From Streptomyces sp. TN58 (GTDB taxonomy: Bacteria; Actinomycetota; Actinomycetes; Streptomycetales; Streptomycetaceae), in contig NZ_CP018870.1 of assembly GCF_001941845.1 (NCBI RefSeq), positions 4,222,001 through 4,286,000 of the forward strand: a stretch of 64,000 nucleotides of DNA, written 5' to 3'. Below, in pieces: positions 10,050-19,491 of this stretch. A program made the position numbers and the translations under genes. Numbering within the stretch: the stretch's first letter is position 1; each line of letters begins with the position of its first letter. The notes below the pieces were generated by a model. The model was given only the letters and a program-made list of their open reading frames with translations, made no database searches and was not told the origin of the DNA.

Positions 10050-12179
10050 TCACACGTCCGTGACCTGGCCCAGGTACGGTCCGAACTCGCCCTCCAGGAC
10101 CAGGCGGCCGAGCTTGCGGTACTCCTGGGCGACGGCGGTCACCACCTGGCGCATGGTCAGGGGCCCGTCCGACGCGGCCGCGAAGTAGGCGGCCGTCACC
10201 GCGCAGGACCGGATCGAGCCGCCGGCCAGATCGAACCGGGTGGCGCAGAAGCCGAGATCGACGTCGTCGGCCCGGGGCAGCCGGTCGCCCAGGCAGCGTT
10301 CCCACAGGGCCCGGCGCTGGGCGGCGTCCGGCACCGGGAAATCGGCGATCACGTCGAGGCGGCGGGTGAACGCCTCGTCGAGGTTGGCCCGCAGGTTGGT
10401 GGTCAGGACGGCGATGCCGTCGAAGGACTCCATCCGCTGGAGCAGGTAGGCCGACTCCATGTTGGCGTGCTTGTCGTGGGAGTCCTTCACGTCCGAGCGC
10501 TTGCCGAAGATCGCGTCGGCCTCGTCGAAGAGCAGCACCGCGTTGACCGCCGAGGCCTCCGTGAAGATCCGTTCGAGGTTCTTCTCGGTCTCGCCGACGT
10601 ACTTGTCGACGACCGTGGACAGGTCCACCACGTACAGGTCCATGCCCAGGTCGGCGGCCACCACCTCGGCGGACATGGTCTTGCCGGTGCCGGAGGAGCC
10701 CGCGAACAGGGCGATCACCCCGCGGCCCCGGCCGCCGCCGGGGCGCATGCCCCACCGGCCGAGGACCTGGTCGCGGTGGCGTGCGCGCACCGCGAGCTCG
10801 CGCAGCCTGCGGTGGGTGGGAGCGGGCAGCACCAGGTCGTCCCAGCCGACGGCGGGCTCCACCCGGCGGGCGAGGCGGGCCAGGCCCGCGCCGTTCTGCG
10901 CCCGTACGGCGGCGCGCAGGTCCGCGGGGGAGACGGGCCGGCCGTCGAGCGCGGCGGTGCGCGACGCCGTGTCGGCGGCGCGTCGCAGCTGCCCGGCGTC
11001 GAGGCGGTGTGCGGACACCGACCGGGCGAGCATGTCCGCCCCGCCTCCCTCTCCGTGGTTCCCGTGCTCGGCGGCGGCCCGTTCCAGTGCGTGCCGCCAG
11101 CGCACGGCCTGCCGGTCGGGGGAGGGGGCGGCCACCGTCAGGGAGACGGGGGTGGCGGGTGCCCAGGCCGGCTCCCAGCCGCTCGCGCCGTGCGTGAACA
11201 GGGGGATGCCGCTCAGTGCCGTGCACAGTGTGCGCAGTACGTGCGCCCGTTCACCGGGATGGTCGGGCAGCTCCTCCAGCGGCCCGAGCAGCACACCGGC
11301 GCCCAGCAGCCGCGCCTCGCGGGCCGCGGCGCGGGCGAGTGCGGGCAGGGCGCGGGCGTGGCGGGTCAGCGCCGACGGGTCCAGGACCAGGGGGTGCAGC
11401 CCGCGGGCCCGCAGTGCGGCGGCGGCCAGCCCCTCGGGGTCGCCGCCACGGGCGCGCAGGTGGACGTGGCCGGTGCCGCCGGCGGCCGCGGCGGCGGCCC
11501 GGTGCAGTTCCTCGGGGTCGACAGCCGGGTCGTCGGCGGCCTCGCCGAGCACCTCGGCCAGCTGGGGATCGGGCGCGCGGTCGCCGAGCAGGTGGGCGGT
11601 GACCCGGTCCGGTACGGCCAGCACCCGCGACAGGGGCGGCCGTTCGGGTTCGGTGACCTCCAGCAGGCCGCCCGCGACGAGCGGTGCGCCGGGCGCGAGC
11701 CGGAACCGTGCGGCGGGCGCCTGGCCGAGGCCGCACAGTTCCAGGGCGAGCCCGACGGTGGGCCGGCGGCGCGTCAGGTCGTCGTTGAGGTAGCCGTAGA
11801 GCCGTTCGAACCGGGCGTCCAGGTCCGGGGCGAGCGCCACCAGCAGCAGGTCCACGTCCGGCGGCTCCAGGCCGAAGCGCGTGGCGAGCACGTCGAGCGG
11901 TGAACCGGGCGGCGGCGGGCCGGCCGCGGCGAGCGCGGGCAGGTCGGCGGCCGGTTCCCCGTCCAGGAGCCGGTCGACCGCCTCGGGCGTGAGGTACTGG
12001 CCGCGGTAGGGGTCGTCCGGGTCGGGGTCGGCGGCGCGCCGCAGCCGCACGGCCAGCCGGACCCGTTCCTCGACGAGGCGGAGCCGCGTCCACAGGTAGG
12101 GGAGTTCGCCGTCGGCGGTCCCGTCCCGGTCCGGGCCGGCGGCCTGCTCCGGGGCCGGGGGGTGCAGGGTGTGCGTCAC
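10050..12179 (-). CDS. eCIS AAA+ ATPase (Afp15/Pvc15-like)
   Basis: 709 aa. The C-terminal third is a canonical AAA+ module: Walker A GSSGTGKT near residue 495, Walker B LLFDEADAIF near 550, a TTNLRANLDEAFTRRLD region with the sensor/arginine finger, then a lid helical domain. The N-terminal 400 residues are eCIS-specific and rich in Leu/Ala/Arg. Such ATPases are near-universal in eCIS loci and are thought to assist assembly or cargo handling. The GTG start (12179-12177) overlaps the DUF4255 stop as GTGA. A 205-bp gap to the sheath follows. Confidence 0.93.
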   Translation of the reverse strand: MTHTLHPPAPEQAAGPDRDGTADGELPYLWTRLRLVEERVRLAVRLRRAADPDPDDPYRGQYLTPEAVDRLLDGEPAADLPALAAAGPPPPGSPLDVLATRFGLEPPDVDLLLVALAPDLDARFERLYGYLNDDLTRRRPTVGLALELCGLGQAPAARFRLAPGAPLVAGGLLEVTEPERPPLSRVLAVPDRVTAHLLGDRAPDPQLAEVLGEAADDPAVDPEELHRAAAAAAGGTGHVHLRARGGDPEGLAAAALRARGLHPLVLDPSALTRHARALPALARAAAREARLLGAGVLLGPLEELPDHPGERAHVLRTLCTALSGIPLFTHGASGWEPAWAPATPVSLTVAAPSPDRQAVRWRHALERAAAEHGNHGEGGGADMLARSVSAHRLDAGQLRRAADTASRTAALDGRPVSPADLRAAVRAQNGAGLARLARRVEPAVGWDDLVLPAPTHRRLRELAVRARHRDQVLGRWGMRPGGGRGRGVIALFAGSSGTGKTMSAEVVAADLGMDLYVVDLSTVVDKYVGETEKNLERIFTEASAVNAVLLFDEADAIFGKRSDVKDSHDKHANMESAYLLQRMESFDGIAVLTTNLRANLDEAFTRRLDVIADFPVPDAAQRRALWERCLGDRLPRADDVDLGFCATRFDLAGGSIRSCAVTAAYFAAASDGPLTMRQVVTAVAQEYRKLGRLVLEGEFGPYLGQVTDV

Positions 12180-12886
12180 GGCTGGCGTTCTCCTCGTCGC
12201 CGGCGGGCGGGGGCACCGGGCCGTTCCCGGGACCCGCCGAAGCCTTCCGGCCCGGTCGCGCCGAGCTCGACGTAGCGCAGCCGGCGCGGACTCCCGCCGG
12301 CGTCCCCGTCCGGCTGGGCCTGCGGTACGGAGTCCACCACCAGGCCCTGGGTGACCGGCTGGGCGGTGACCCTGTCGATGCCGGCCAGCGGTGCCTTCAC
12401 GCGCAGCCCGAGGGACGGCTTGAGTTCGCCGCCGAGCGCCGACCACACGTCGGAGGCGGCCGGCGCGTCCATCCCGGTGCCGCCCGCGTCGACGTCCACG
12501 AGCAGGCCGAGGTCGGCGAGGGTGCCGGTGAGCAGGCGCGGCGGCAGCGTGTCGGTGCTCACCAGGCAGGCGAGGACCTGCGACAGCAGCCGGTGCTCGT
12601 CCTGCGGCCGTCCCGCCCAGGCGGTGACCAGGTACGTCAGCTCGAACCAGCGCGGCGGTGTGCGGCGCGCGACGACGAAGCCGTCGGCGTCGTACACCAC
12701 GCCCGTGCCGCTGCCGCGCCGGGTCGGGTCCTCCCGGATGTCGTACAGGAACACGCAGACGGTGGGGGCGCTGCGGCGGGCCGCCCAGTCCCGGGTCGGC
12801 GCGTCGAAGACGACCTCGACGCCCGACGCCTCCAGGCCCGACTCCGCCAGCAGCCGGCGCAGTCCTTCGTCGACCTCGTGGATCAC
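12176..12886 (-). CDS. DUF4255 / Pvc16_N family tube-terminator-like protein
   Basis: 236 aa. It begins VIHEVDEGLRRLLAESG and contains VCVFLYDIREDPTRRGSG, RWFELTYLVTAWAGRPQDEH and LGGELKPSLGLRVKAPL, the family pattern of DUF4255 (Pvc16 N-terminal) proteins. In eCIS these cap the distal end of tube and sheath and set or hold their length. The last 35 residues are a basic, low-complexity tail. The start GTG overlaps the preceding gene's stop (GTGA) and the stop overlaps the ATPase start, so it is firmly inside the operon. Confidence 0.88.
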   Translation of the reverse strand: MIHEVDEGLRRLLAESGLEASGVEVVFDAPTRDWAARRSAPTVCVFLYDIREDPTRRGSGTGVVYDADGFVVARRTPPRWFELTYLVTAWAGRPQDEHRLLSQVLACLVSTDTLPPRLLTGTLADLGLLVDVDAGGTGMDAPAASDVWSALGGELKPSLGLRVKAPLAGIDRVTAQPVTQGLVVDSVPQAQPDGDAGGSPRRLRYVELGATGPEGFGGSRERPGAPARRRRGERQP

Positions 12887-15800
12887 CGGCGGGCCACCTC
12901 GTCGGGCGGCTGCACCGTGCCGTTGACCACGAGGAAGTCGGTCTGCACCGGGGAGAAGCCGGGACCGCTCGCGGTGATGACGCGGGGGCCGGTCTGGTCC
13001 TTGGCGAGGATCAGCAGCTGGCCGATGAAGGTGCCGTCCGCCTGGGGCACGGTCGGTGCGGCCGCCGCGGTGATGCCCGGCTTCCACGCGAACCGCACCG
13101 GCGTGCCGGGCGGGAAGTCCTCGCCGCGTACCGAGGTGACGAAGCCGGGCCTGCCGATCGGCGGGACCGCGACGATACGCGGCTGGAGGATGCGCAGCTG
13201 CTGCCGGGCGGTGTTGTCGCCCGGGTCGGCGTCCGTGCCGGTGGTGGTGAGGGTCGCGGTGATCTCGGCGGTGAGCGCCTTGTCGGGGCTGAGGACGACC
13301 CGCAGGACGGTGCGGGCGCCCGGCGCCAGATCCGGCAGTGCGCACGTCCAGTTCCGGTCGCAGCCCGGCGGCGGCCCGTCGTGGGGGACGCCGCCGGGCA
13401 GGCCGATGCGCAGCCGCAGGCCGGTGGCCAGGGCGCTGCGGCCGTTGGCGACGGTGTACGTGGCGACGACGCGGCCGCCGACGTAGCCGGGGTTGGGCTG
13501 CGCGGTGATGCTCACGCCGGGGCCGGCCTCGGGTACGGGCGGCTGCGCGGGCGGGGCCGTCGGGGTCGTCGGGGTGGGCGTCGGCGCGGGGCCGGGCGGG
13601 GGCGTCGGCGCCGGGGTGGGCATCGGCGTGGGTGTCGGCTTCGGGGGTACGGGGACCTCCCGCACCGGCACCACCGTCCGGCCGGCGTTGTCGCTGGGGC
13701 GGGGGTCGAGGACGGTGCCGGTGACCGACCACTCCACGGGCTGCTCGCCGGGGACGACGCCGGTGAGGGTGGCCGTCACAGGGACGGTGGCGCCGGGGCG
13801 GACCACGCCCAGGGTGCAGGTCAGGGCGGCGGCGTCGCAGGCTGCGCCGGGGGCGGTGAGCGCGGTGACGCTCACGCCGAGCGGCGGTGCGACGGTCAGC
13901 CGGGTGCCGGGGGACGCCGCCGGGCCGTGGTTGACGACGTCCACCCGGACGGTGGCCGAGCCGCCGACGGTGAGCGGCGGGGCCTTCTCGGGCGCCCGCA
14001 CCGCGAGGTCCACCGACTGCTGCACGGCGGGCTCCTTCTGACGCCCCGGCAGGCCGGTGACGAGCAGGTTGTGCGCGCCGGTCGCCACGTTGACCAGCTT
14101 CAGCTTCTCCGGGCTGTTGACGGCCCGGTCGCCGCGGCCGGTGAGGACGAGGGACTTGCCGTCGGCGGTCCAGGCGGCGTCACGGGGCTGGTAGGGGCCG
14201 TTGCCGGTGGTCTCGGGCAGTTCGCGGCCGCAGGCCCCCGGCTTGTCGCGGGCGGCGTCGGGCAGCAGCACCCGGCAGGTGCCGCCCGTCGCGGCGGCCA
14301 GCAGGATCCCGCCGCGCTCGTCGACGCGGCCGCCGCCGCTCTTGCGGTTGAAGGCGATGGTGGCGCCGTCCGGGGAGAACGCCGGGCTGTCGTCGATGAC
14401 GTCGCAGGCGCCGGGGCACATGGTGGCGCTCAGGTCGCGCTGCCGGTCGAGGTGGTCCACGGGCACGGTCCAGACGTGCTTGTTGCCGCCGTGGCCGTTG
14501 ATCACCAGGTTGCGGGTGAAGGCGAGGGTCGTGCCGTCGGAGGACCACGTGGGCTGGGCGTCCCCGCCCCGCGGATGGCCTTCGGGCGGGGTGACCTCGC
14601 TGCGGATCGCGCCGGTGGCGGCGTCCGCGATCAGGATGCGGGCGGGGCCCGCGGCCTCGCCGACGCCGCCGGGCGAGGTGCGCGTGAAGGCGAGGTACCG
14701 GCCGTCGGGTGAGAACGCGGGGTCGGTGTCCCAGTCGCGGGGGCCGCGGCCGGCGAGCGGCAGGACCGAGGCGTTGGACCCGTCGGCGTCGGCCGTCCAG
14801 ATCCGCTGGATCCGGGCCCCGGGATCGCCCTCGAAGCGGGTCACCACGATCCGGCGCCCGTCGGGCGTGTAGCTCTGCCGCTCCGTCCACGGGTCGTGCC
14901 CGGGCCCGGGCCGGAACAGCGGGTCCCTGGCCGGGTCGGTGTTGGTGTCGGCCTCGGGGTCCTCGTCGAGGATGGTCAAGCCGAGGTCGCGCGGGTCGGA
15001 GCCGTCCGTCCGGGCGTCCTGCAGGGTCACGGCGTGCGGGCCGGCCGCCGAAATCCGCTCGACGACGGCGCCGCCGCCGTCGAGGGGGCCGAGCCAGGTG
15101 GGCGAGCCGATCTCGCGGTTTTCGCTGTAGACCAGTTTCGGGGTGTCCGCCGAGTGCGCGGCCACCTGGAAGACGTGGTCCCAGTCGCCCTTGCCGTCGC
15201 AGGTGCGGTCCGGGCTGAGGAAGAGCAGACCGTTCCCGTCGGGCAGCCAGGCTGCCCCCCGGGTGCGCCAGCCGGCCTGGGCGCCGGCCAGCAGCTCCCC
15301 GTCGGCGCGGCCGTTCGTCCAGCGCAGGCGGGGGCCGGAGCCGCCGGTTGCGGTGTAGGCGATCACGTCGCGGTTCGCGGCGTCGTCGACCGGGTTCCAC
15401 ACCGGCTCGGTGGCCCGCCCGTTGGCCGGGTCGGTGAGCCGGGTGGCCGCGCCGCCGCGCAGGGGGCGTACGTAGACCTGCCGGCCGGCGGCCCGGTCGC
15501 CGTCGGAGGAGTACGCCAGGCGTCCGCCCTCCGGGGAGACGGTGGGGTGCTCCTCGTTCGCGGGGGTGTCGGTCAGCCGGGTCAGGCCGGTGCCGTCGGT
15601 GCGTACGAGCCACAGGTCGCGCTGGACGCCGCCGGTCGCCGCGCGCTGGGCCGAGTCGAAGACGACCGCCCGCCCGTCGGGGGTCAGCCGCGGGTTGGCG
15701 GCGTCCATGCCTCTGGTCAGCCGGCGTACCGAGCCGTCGGCGGACCGCAGGTAGACCTGCGGGGCCCGCTCGTCGCGCCGGCTGGCGAAGACGAGCCGGT

Positions 15801-16128
15801 CGCCCAGCGCGGCGGGCTGGACGTCGAGGTGGACCGGTCCGTCACCGAAGAGCGGGGTACTGGTGTCGGACTTGCCGCTCACCACCCGCCCGAGGCTGCG
15901 GTGGCGCGTACCGGCGTACGCGACCCGGCTCTCGCCCGCGTCGGCCGCGCCGGACGCGAGGGGGCGGGCCCCGGCGTCGTCCGGTCCGGCTGCCGCCGTC
16001 ACCGCGAGCAGGGGCGCCAGCAGCAGCATCGACGCGCCGGCCCTCCCCCAGCGGTGTCGCCGGCGGCCGGACCCATCCGTGCCCCTCACGGCCCACCTCA
16101 CAGTCCGGTCCCGCGTGCTGCCTGTCAC
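12883..16128 (-). CDS. Exported beta-propeller (PD40/TolB-like) and DUF11 repeat protein linked to the eCIS
   Basis: 1081 aa from a GTG start at 16128. A basic N-terminus is followed by a hydrophobic segment (about 31-48), a signal peptide or anchor. Residues about 90-650 hold repeated TolB/PD40 blade motifs such as AANPRLTPDGRAVVFDS, EEHPTVSPEGGRLAYSS and DTDPAFSPDGRYLAFTR. A DUF11-like domain (about 700-815), a PT/PP-rich linker (about 822-868), a second DUF11-like domain and an IPT/Ig-like end follow. It looks built for the cell wall or exterior. The stop overlaps the DUF4255 start by GTGA coupling, so it is co-translated with the injection system. Function unknown; a surface receptor or docking protein is inference. 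The start is moderately certain; an alternative GTG lies about 12 codons inside. Confidence 0.75.
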   Translation of the reverse strand: MTGSTRDRTVRWAVRGTDGSGRRRHRWGRAGASMLLLAPLLAVTAAAGPDDAGARPLASGAADAGESRVAYAGTRHRSLGRVVSGKSDTSTPLFGDGPVHLDVQPAALGDRLVFASRRDERAPQVYLRSADGSVRRLTRGMDAANPRLTPDGRAVVFDSAQRAATGGVQRDLWLVRTDGTGLTRLTDTPANEEHPTVSPEGGRLAYSSDGDRAAGRQVYVRPLRGGAATRLTDPANGRATEPVWNPVDDAANRDVIAYTATGGSGPRLRWTNGRADGELLAGAQAGWRTRGAAWLPDGNGLLFLSPDRTCDGKGDWDHVFQVAAHSADTPKLVYSENREIGSPTWLGPLDGGGAVVERISAAGPHAVTLQDARTDGSDPRDLGLTILDEDPEADTNTDPARDPLFRPGPGHDPWTERQSYTPDGRRIVVTRFEGDPGARIQRIWTADADGSNASVLPLAGRGPRDWDTDPAFSPDGRYLAFTRTSPGGVGEAAGPARILIADAATGAIRSEVTPPEGHPRGGDAQPTWSSDGTTLAFTRNLVINGHGGNKHVWTVPVDHLDRQRDLSATMCPGACDVIDDSPAFSPDGATIAFNRKSGGGRVDERGGILLAAATGGTCRVLLPDAARDKPGACGRELPETTGNGPYQPRDAAWTADGKSLVLTGRGDRAVNSPEKLKLVNVATGAHNLLVTGLPGRQKEPAVQQSVDLAVRAPEKAPPLTVGGSATVRVDVVNHGPAASPGTRLTVAPPLGVSVTALTAPGAACDAAALTCTLGVVRPGATVPVTATLTGVVPGEQPVEWSVTGTVLDPRPSDNAGRTVVPVREVPVPPKPTPTPMPTPAPTPPPGPAPTPTPTTPTAPPAQPPVPEAGPGVSITAQPNPGYVGGRVVATYTVANGRSALATGLRLRIGLPGGVPHDGPPPGCDRNWTCALPDLAPGARTVLRVVLSPDKALTAEITATLTTTGTDADPGDNTARQQLRILQPRIVAVPPIGRPGFVTSVRGEDFPPGTPVRFAWKPGITAAAAPTVPQADGTFIGQLLILAKDQTGPRVITASGPGFSPVQTDFLVVNGTVQPPDEVARR

Positions 16129-16274
16129 CCCGCCACCCTGCGGGCGGGCGCCGCGCGTGCGACAGGGCCGCGGGGCCGGATGCGGGGGAAGCGCGCGTTG
16201 CGCTTTCGGGCAGTGGCGGGCGTCCCGCCCCGCCCGCCCGCCGCTGCCCTGCGGCCCGCCGGGCGGGCGGGCGG

Positions 16275-17006
16275 TCAGATCAGCCCGTTGCGCAGGGCGT
16301 AGCCGACCGCGTGTGTCCGGTTGCGCAGCTGGAGGCGGGTGATGACCTCGTGCAGCACGTTCTTGACGGTCCGTTCGGAGTAGGACGTCTTGCGGGCGAT
16401 CTCCGCCGTGTCCAGGCCCTCCGACACCAGGCGCAGCATGTCCGCCTCGCGGGCGGTCAGGGTGGACAGGGACACCGAGCGAGGATCGAGCGCCGAACGC
16501 TGCAGGCTGCCCACGTGGTCGAGGAGCTTCGCGAGGAGGTCGCCGGGCAGGACGCCCTCGCCGTTCGCTATCGCCAGGACCAGCCGCAGCAGCCGGTCCT
16601 GGTCGGCCTCGGCGCGCCGCAGCACCGCGCTGACACCGCATTCGATGGCGCGCTGCAGTGCGTCCCCGGATTCGAAGGTGCCGACCACGAGCCCGGTGCG
16701 GGTGTCGGGGTTGTGCCGCAGCCGGTACAGCAGGGCGGCCGTCTCGTCGTCGACGCTGTCCACGGTCACCAGCGACACCTGCGCGGTGTCGGCGTCCAGG
16801 TCGGGGACGAGTTCTATCTCGGGGCGCTGGCGCAGCTGGTGGACGACCCCGACGCGCAGGATCGGGTCCGACGCGTACACGGCCACGGTCACCCTTCGGC
16901 CGGTTCTGCGGGGTACGGCGGGCGCGGGGGCGGGGGCCGGTGCGTGCGGCCGGGGCGCGTGGGCGGGGGACGTCGGGACGGGGCTGTTGGTGTCAGCGCA
17001 GCGCAT
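16275..17006 (-). CDS. Orphan LuxR-family regulator with degenerate receiver domain
   Basis: 243 aa. After a Pro/Ala-rich leader (about 10-40), a response-regulator-like fold begins at VTVAVYASDPILRVGVVHQL. The expected phospho-acceptor region reads VSLVTVDSVDDE without the usual acidic pocket arrangement, so phosphorylation is doubtful. The C-terminus is a clear LuxR/GerE helix-turn-helix: LTAREADMLRLVSEGLDTAE then YSERTVKNVLHEVITRL. It lies at the head of the eCIS operon and divergent from the membrane protein at 17194, so it is the likely local regulator. No kinase gene adjoins it. An alternative GTG start at 16886 has an AAGG in range and would remove the Pro-rich leader. Confidence 0.85.
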   Translation of the reverse strand: MRCADTNSPVPTSPAHAPRPHAPAPAPAPAVPRRTGRRVTVAVYASDPILRVGVVHQLRQRPEIELVPDLDADTAQVSLVTVDSVDDETAALLYRLRHNPDTRTGLVVGTFESGDALQRAIECGVSAVLRRAEADQDRLLRLVLAIANGEGVLPGDLLAKLLDHVGSLQRSALDPRSVSLSTLTAREADMLRLVSEGLDTAEIARKTSYSERTVKNVLHEVITRLQLRNRTHAVGYALRNGLI

Positions 17007-17193
17007 GTGTCGTACCTGTTCCGTGATGCGTGTGTGGGGTGACGGAAGGGACCGGCCTGTGCGGATCTCGACGCTGAGACCCAACCGGTGGTCGTACGTG
17101 AGGAGTTGGAGAGCCCGTGGGGGCATCGGGACTGCCCGGGGCCTTGCCCCCGCGTCCGTGGGGGAGGGGGCGGTGCCGGCGTAGCGTCGCGGC

Positions 17194-18561
17194 GTGACAT
17201 CCCCAGCCGCATCTCCCAGCCCTGGCGCGCCCGTCCTCGACATCGAGCCGGTGTCGGTGATGCCGGGCGGTACCGCCACCACCAGCCTGACCGTCCGCAA
17301 CGACAGCGACATCGTCGAGGCGTACCGTCTGGAAGTCGTCGGCGACTGCGCTGCCTGGACCACGGTGGAGCCCGAACGCGTTTCGCTGTACCCGGGTACG
17401 TCGGAAACGGTGACGATCCGTCTGGCGCCGCCCCGCTCGCCCCAGGTGCGGGCCGGGGAGGTACCGCTCGCCGTGCGCGTGCTGCCGACCGAGCAGCCCG
17501 AGGCGGTCCGGGTCCCCGAGACCACCGTGCACGTGGAGGAGTTCCGGGAGCTGAGGGCGGAGAGCGCTCCCAGACGCCGTCGCGGCTGGCTCCGCGGGCG
17601 CTACCGCATCGCCGTCCGCAACGAGGGGAACGCCCCGGTGCGGGTGGGATTCACGCCCGCGCAGCCCGGTGAGGACCTGAAGTTCGACTTCGCCCCGGCC
17701 GCCCTGAAGCTGGAGCCGGGCGAGTCCGCCGAGGTGGTGCTGAAGGCCCGGGCCGGCGGCCCGGTGTGGTTCGGCTCCCCCGTGACCTGGCCGTTCACCG
17801 TGGAGGTGGCCGAGACCGAGGACGGTGAAGAGGCGGACGGCGCCACGGCGCGGACCGGCGCCACGGCGCGGACCGGGCCGGAGAGCGTACGGGCGCCGCT
17901 GGAGGTGGAGTTCGTCCAGATCCCGATCTTCCCGACGTGGCTGCTCGCCGTGCTGGCCGCGCTCCTCGCGCTGCTGCTCGCCTGGTTCATGCTGGTACGC
18001 CCGGCCGTGCGCAGCACCGCCAAGGAGGCCGCCGCCGAGGCGGCGAGGAATCCGGCGCCCGCCGCGGACGGGGCGGGGCAGACCCCGGTGGCCGGAAGCG
18101 GCACACAGCCGGGCGGCGCGGGCACGGCCCCCGGCGCGGCGAAGGGCGACCGGCCCACCGGAGGCGGCGCCACGGGCGGCGGCGGAACCGCCGGTGCCGG
18201 GGGCGGGCTCCAGAGCTCGGCCACCATCGACCTGCAGACGGCGGGCGGCCAGTCCAAGACGGGTACCTACACGGTGCCCGCGGGCAAGGTGTTCGGGATC
18301 ACCGACCTCGTCGCGGCGAACTTCCAGGGCGACGAGGGCGTGGTGACGATCACCTTCGGCGACCGCAAGATCACGACGATCGCGCTGGAGACGTTCCGAA
18401 ACCAGGACTACCACTGGGTCACCCCCATCAGCATCACCGAGAGCCAGACTGTGACCGTCCAGGTGACCTGTGCAAAGCCGGGCACGCCGGCCACCGGCCG
18501 TCAGGCGCAGGAGTGCCACGAAGTCCTCAACGTGAGCGGTGTGCTGAGCGACCTCAGGTGA
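17194..18561 (+). CDS. Membrane-anchored protein with two NEW3/Ig-like domains, divergent from the eCIS operon
   Basis: 455 aa, GTG start. No signal peptide. Residues about 12-115 and 130-205 look like two NEW3 (COG1470)-type beta-sandwich domains (PVSVMPGGTATTSLTVRND; VRNEGNAPVRVGF). One membrane span follows at 246-268, then a Gly/Ala/Thr-rich linker (about 275-335) and a C-terminal beta domain with two Cys (VTCAKPG, QECHEV) that would be extracytoplasmic. The topology therefore puts the Ig domains inside and the small domain outside. Streptomyces eCIS loci carry a conserved membrane protein (CisA) reported as needed for eCIS-dependent cell death; this gene is a candidate for it by context and topology, but I cannot verify homology. 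The 187-bp gap to luxR must hold both promoters. Confidence 0.7.
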   Translation: MTSPAASPSPGAPVLDIEPVSVMPGGTATTSLTVRNDSDIVEAYRLEVVGDCAAWTTVEPERVSLYPGTSETVTIRLAPPRSPQVRAGEVPLAVRVLPTEQPEAVRVPETTVHVEEFRELRAESAPRRRRGWLRGRYRIAVRNEGNAPVRVGFTPAQPGEDLKFDFAPAALKLEPGESAEVVLKARAGGPVWFGSPVTWPFTVEVAETEDGEEADGATARTGATARTGPESVRAPLEVEFVQIPIFPTWLLAVLAALLALLLAWFMLVRPAVRSTAKEAAAEAARNPAPAADGAGQTPVAGSGTQPGGAGTAPGAAKGDRPTGGGATGGGGTAGAGGGLQSSATIDLQTAGGQSKTGTYTVPAGKVFGITDLVAANFQGDEGVVTITFGDRKITTIALETFRNQDYHWVTPISITESQTVTVQVTCAKPGTPATGRQAQECHEVLNVSGVLSDLR

Positions 18562-18873
18562 CCCGAGCGGCACGGACATCGTCCGTCAGGCTCGCCCAGG
18601 AACAAAGCGGACCCGCTCCGGTCCGTCCGGAAAGTGCTTACCGGGCGGACTGGTGACGGGTCGTCGGCATTGAAGCGTTCCGGTGCGGTTACGCCGTTCC
18701 ACGGCTATTGCCGCCCTACTGGGCGGTAGCGGCGCCGCCGGAGAAAACATGGCCGTATTTCGATGTTCGAACACAACTGCCCGTCCACCGCTCCCGCTCC
18801 CACCGGGCGCCGGAGGCGGGCACCGCCACGTTCCGGCCGCAGCACAAGCCGCCGGGCTCGCGAAACGTCGGGG
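18562..18873. other. Gene-free 312-bp gap between convergent genes, with a small hairpin
   Basis: No credible reading frame. A short stem GCCGCCC (18710-18716), loop TACT, GGGCGGT (18721-18727) may terminate transcription from one or both sides. The sequence is locally less GC-rich around 18740-18780. Nothing else was recognised. Confidence 0.4.
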
Positions 18874-19491
18874 TCAGGGCCAGACCAGGCAGTACGGCTG
18901 GTGTCCCGCCTCGTGCAGGCGGTGGCTGAAATCCTGCCACTCGTGGAGCAGCTGGTAGACGTTGAAGGCGTCGCTCGGGCCGCCGCGGTCCGGGACCGTG
19001 GACCAGATGAAGGCCGCCGCGCCCACGGACTCCTCGCCGATGCCGCGCAGCGGGTCGACCACCGTCATGGGGAGCTTGACCACCGCGTAGTCGGGGTGGA
19101 GGACGACGAGCTCCAGCGGGGGCACCTTGTGCAGGGGTATGCCCTCGATGCCGGTCAGGACCATCGCGGCCACCGTCTCCGGCTTGATCTTGGTGAAGAG
19201 GCCGCCCATGCCGAGCTCGTCGCCGCCGAGCTCCTCCGGCCGCATCGTCACCGGGACCCGCGCGGCCGTCGCGCCGTCCGGGGCGCCGAAGTACTTGTAC
19301 GTCACTCCCATGCCGCGGCCCCTGGGCATGTCCTGCGGATCAGGTGCGGGCTCCGGTACGGCGTCGGCCGCCTCGGTGGCGCGCCGGCGGTGCCTGCCCC
19401 GGCGGCGGGCCTCGCGGGCCTCACGGGCTTCGCGGGCGCGCTGCGGATCGAGGCCGTCCGTACCCTCGCCCGGTCCACCACCGCGTTGCAT
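18874..19491 (-). CDS. Conserved protein of unknown function upstream of hemL
   Basis: 205 aa. I do not recognise a family with certainty. The first 55 residues are charged and low-complexity (REAREAREARRRGRHRRR). The remaining ordered domain starts MGVTYKYFGAPDGATAARVP and has LTGIEGIPLHKVPPLELVVL, WSTVPDRGGPSDAFNVYQLL and a C-terminal LVWP. No signal peptide or membrane span. The start at 19491 is set by a strong GGTGGAG directly upstream; the open frame continues further but would overlap hemL's promoter. Divergent from hemL. Confidence 0.65.
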   Translation of the reverse strand: MQRGGGPGEGTDGLDPQRAREAREAREARRRGRHRRRATEAADAVPEPAPDPQDMPRGRGMGVTYKYFGAPDGATAARVPVTMRPEELGGDELGMGGLFTKIKPETVAAMVLTGIEGIPLHKVPPLELVVLHPDYAVVKLPMTVVDPLRGIGEESVGAAAFIWSTVPDRGGPSDAFNVYQLLHEWQDFSHRLHEAGHQPYCLVWP

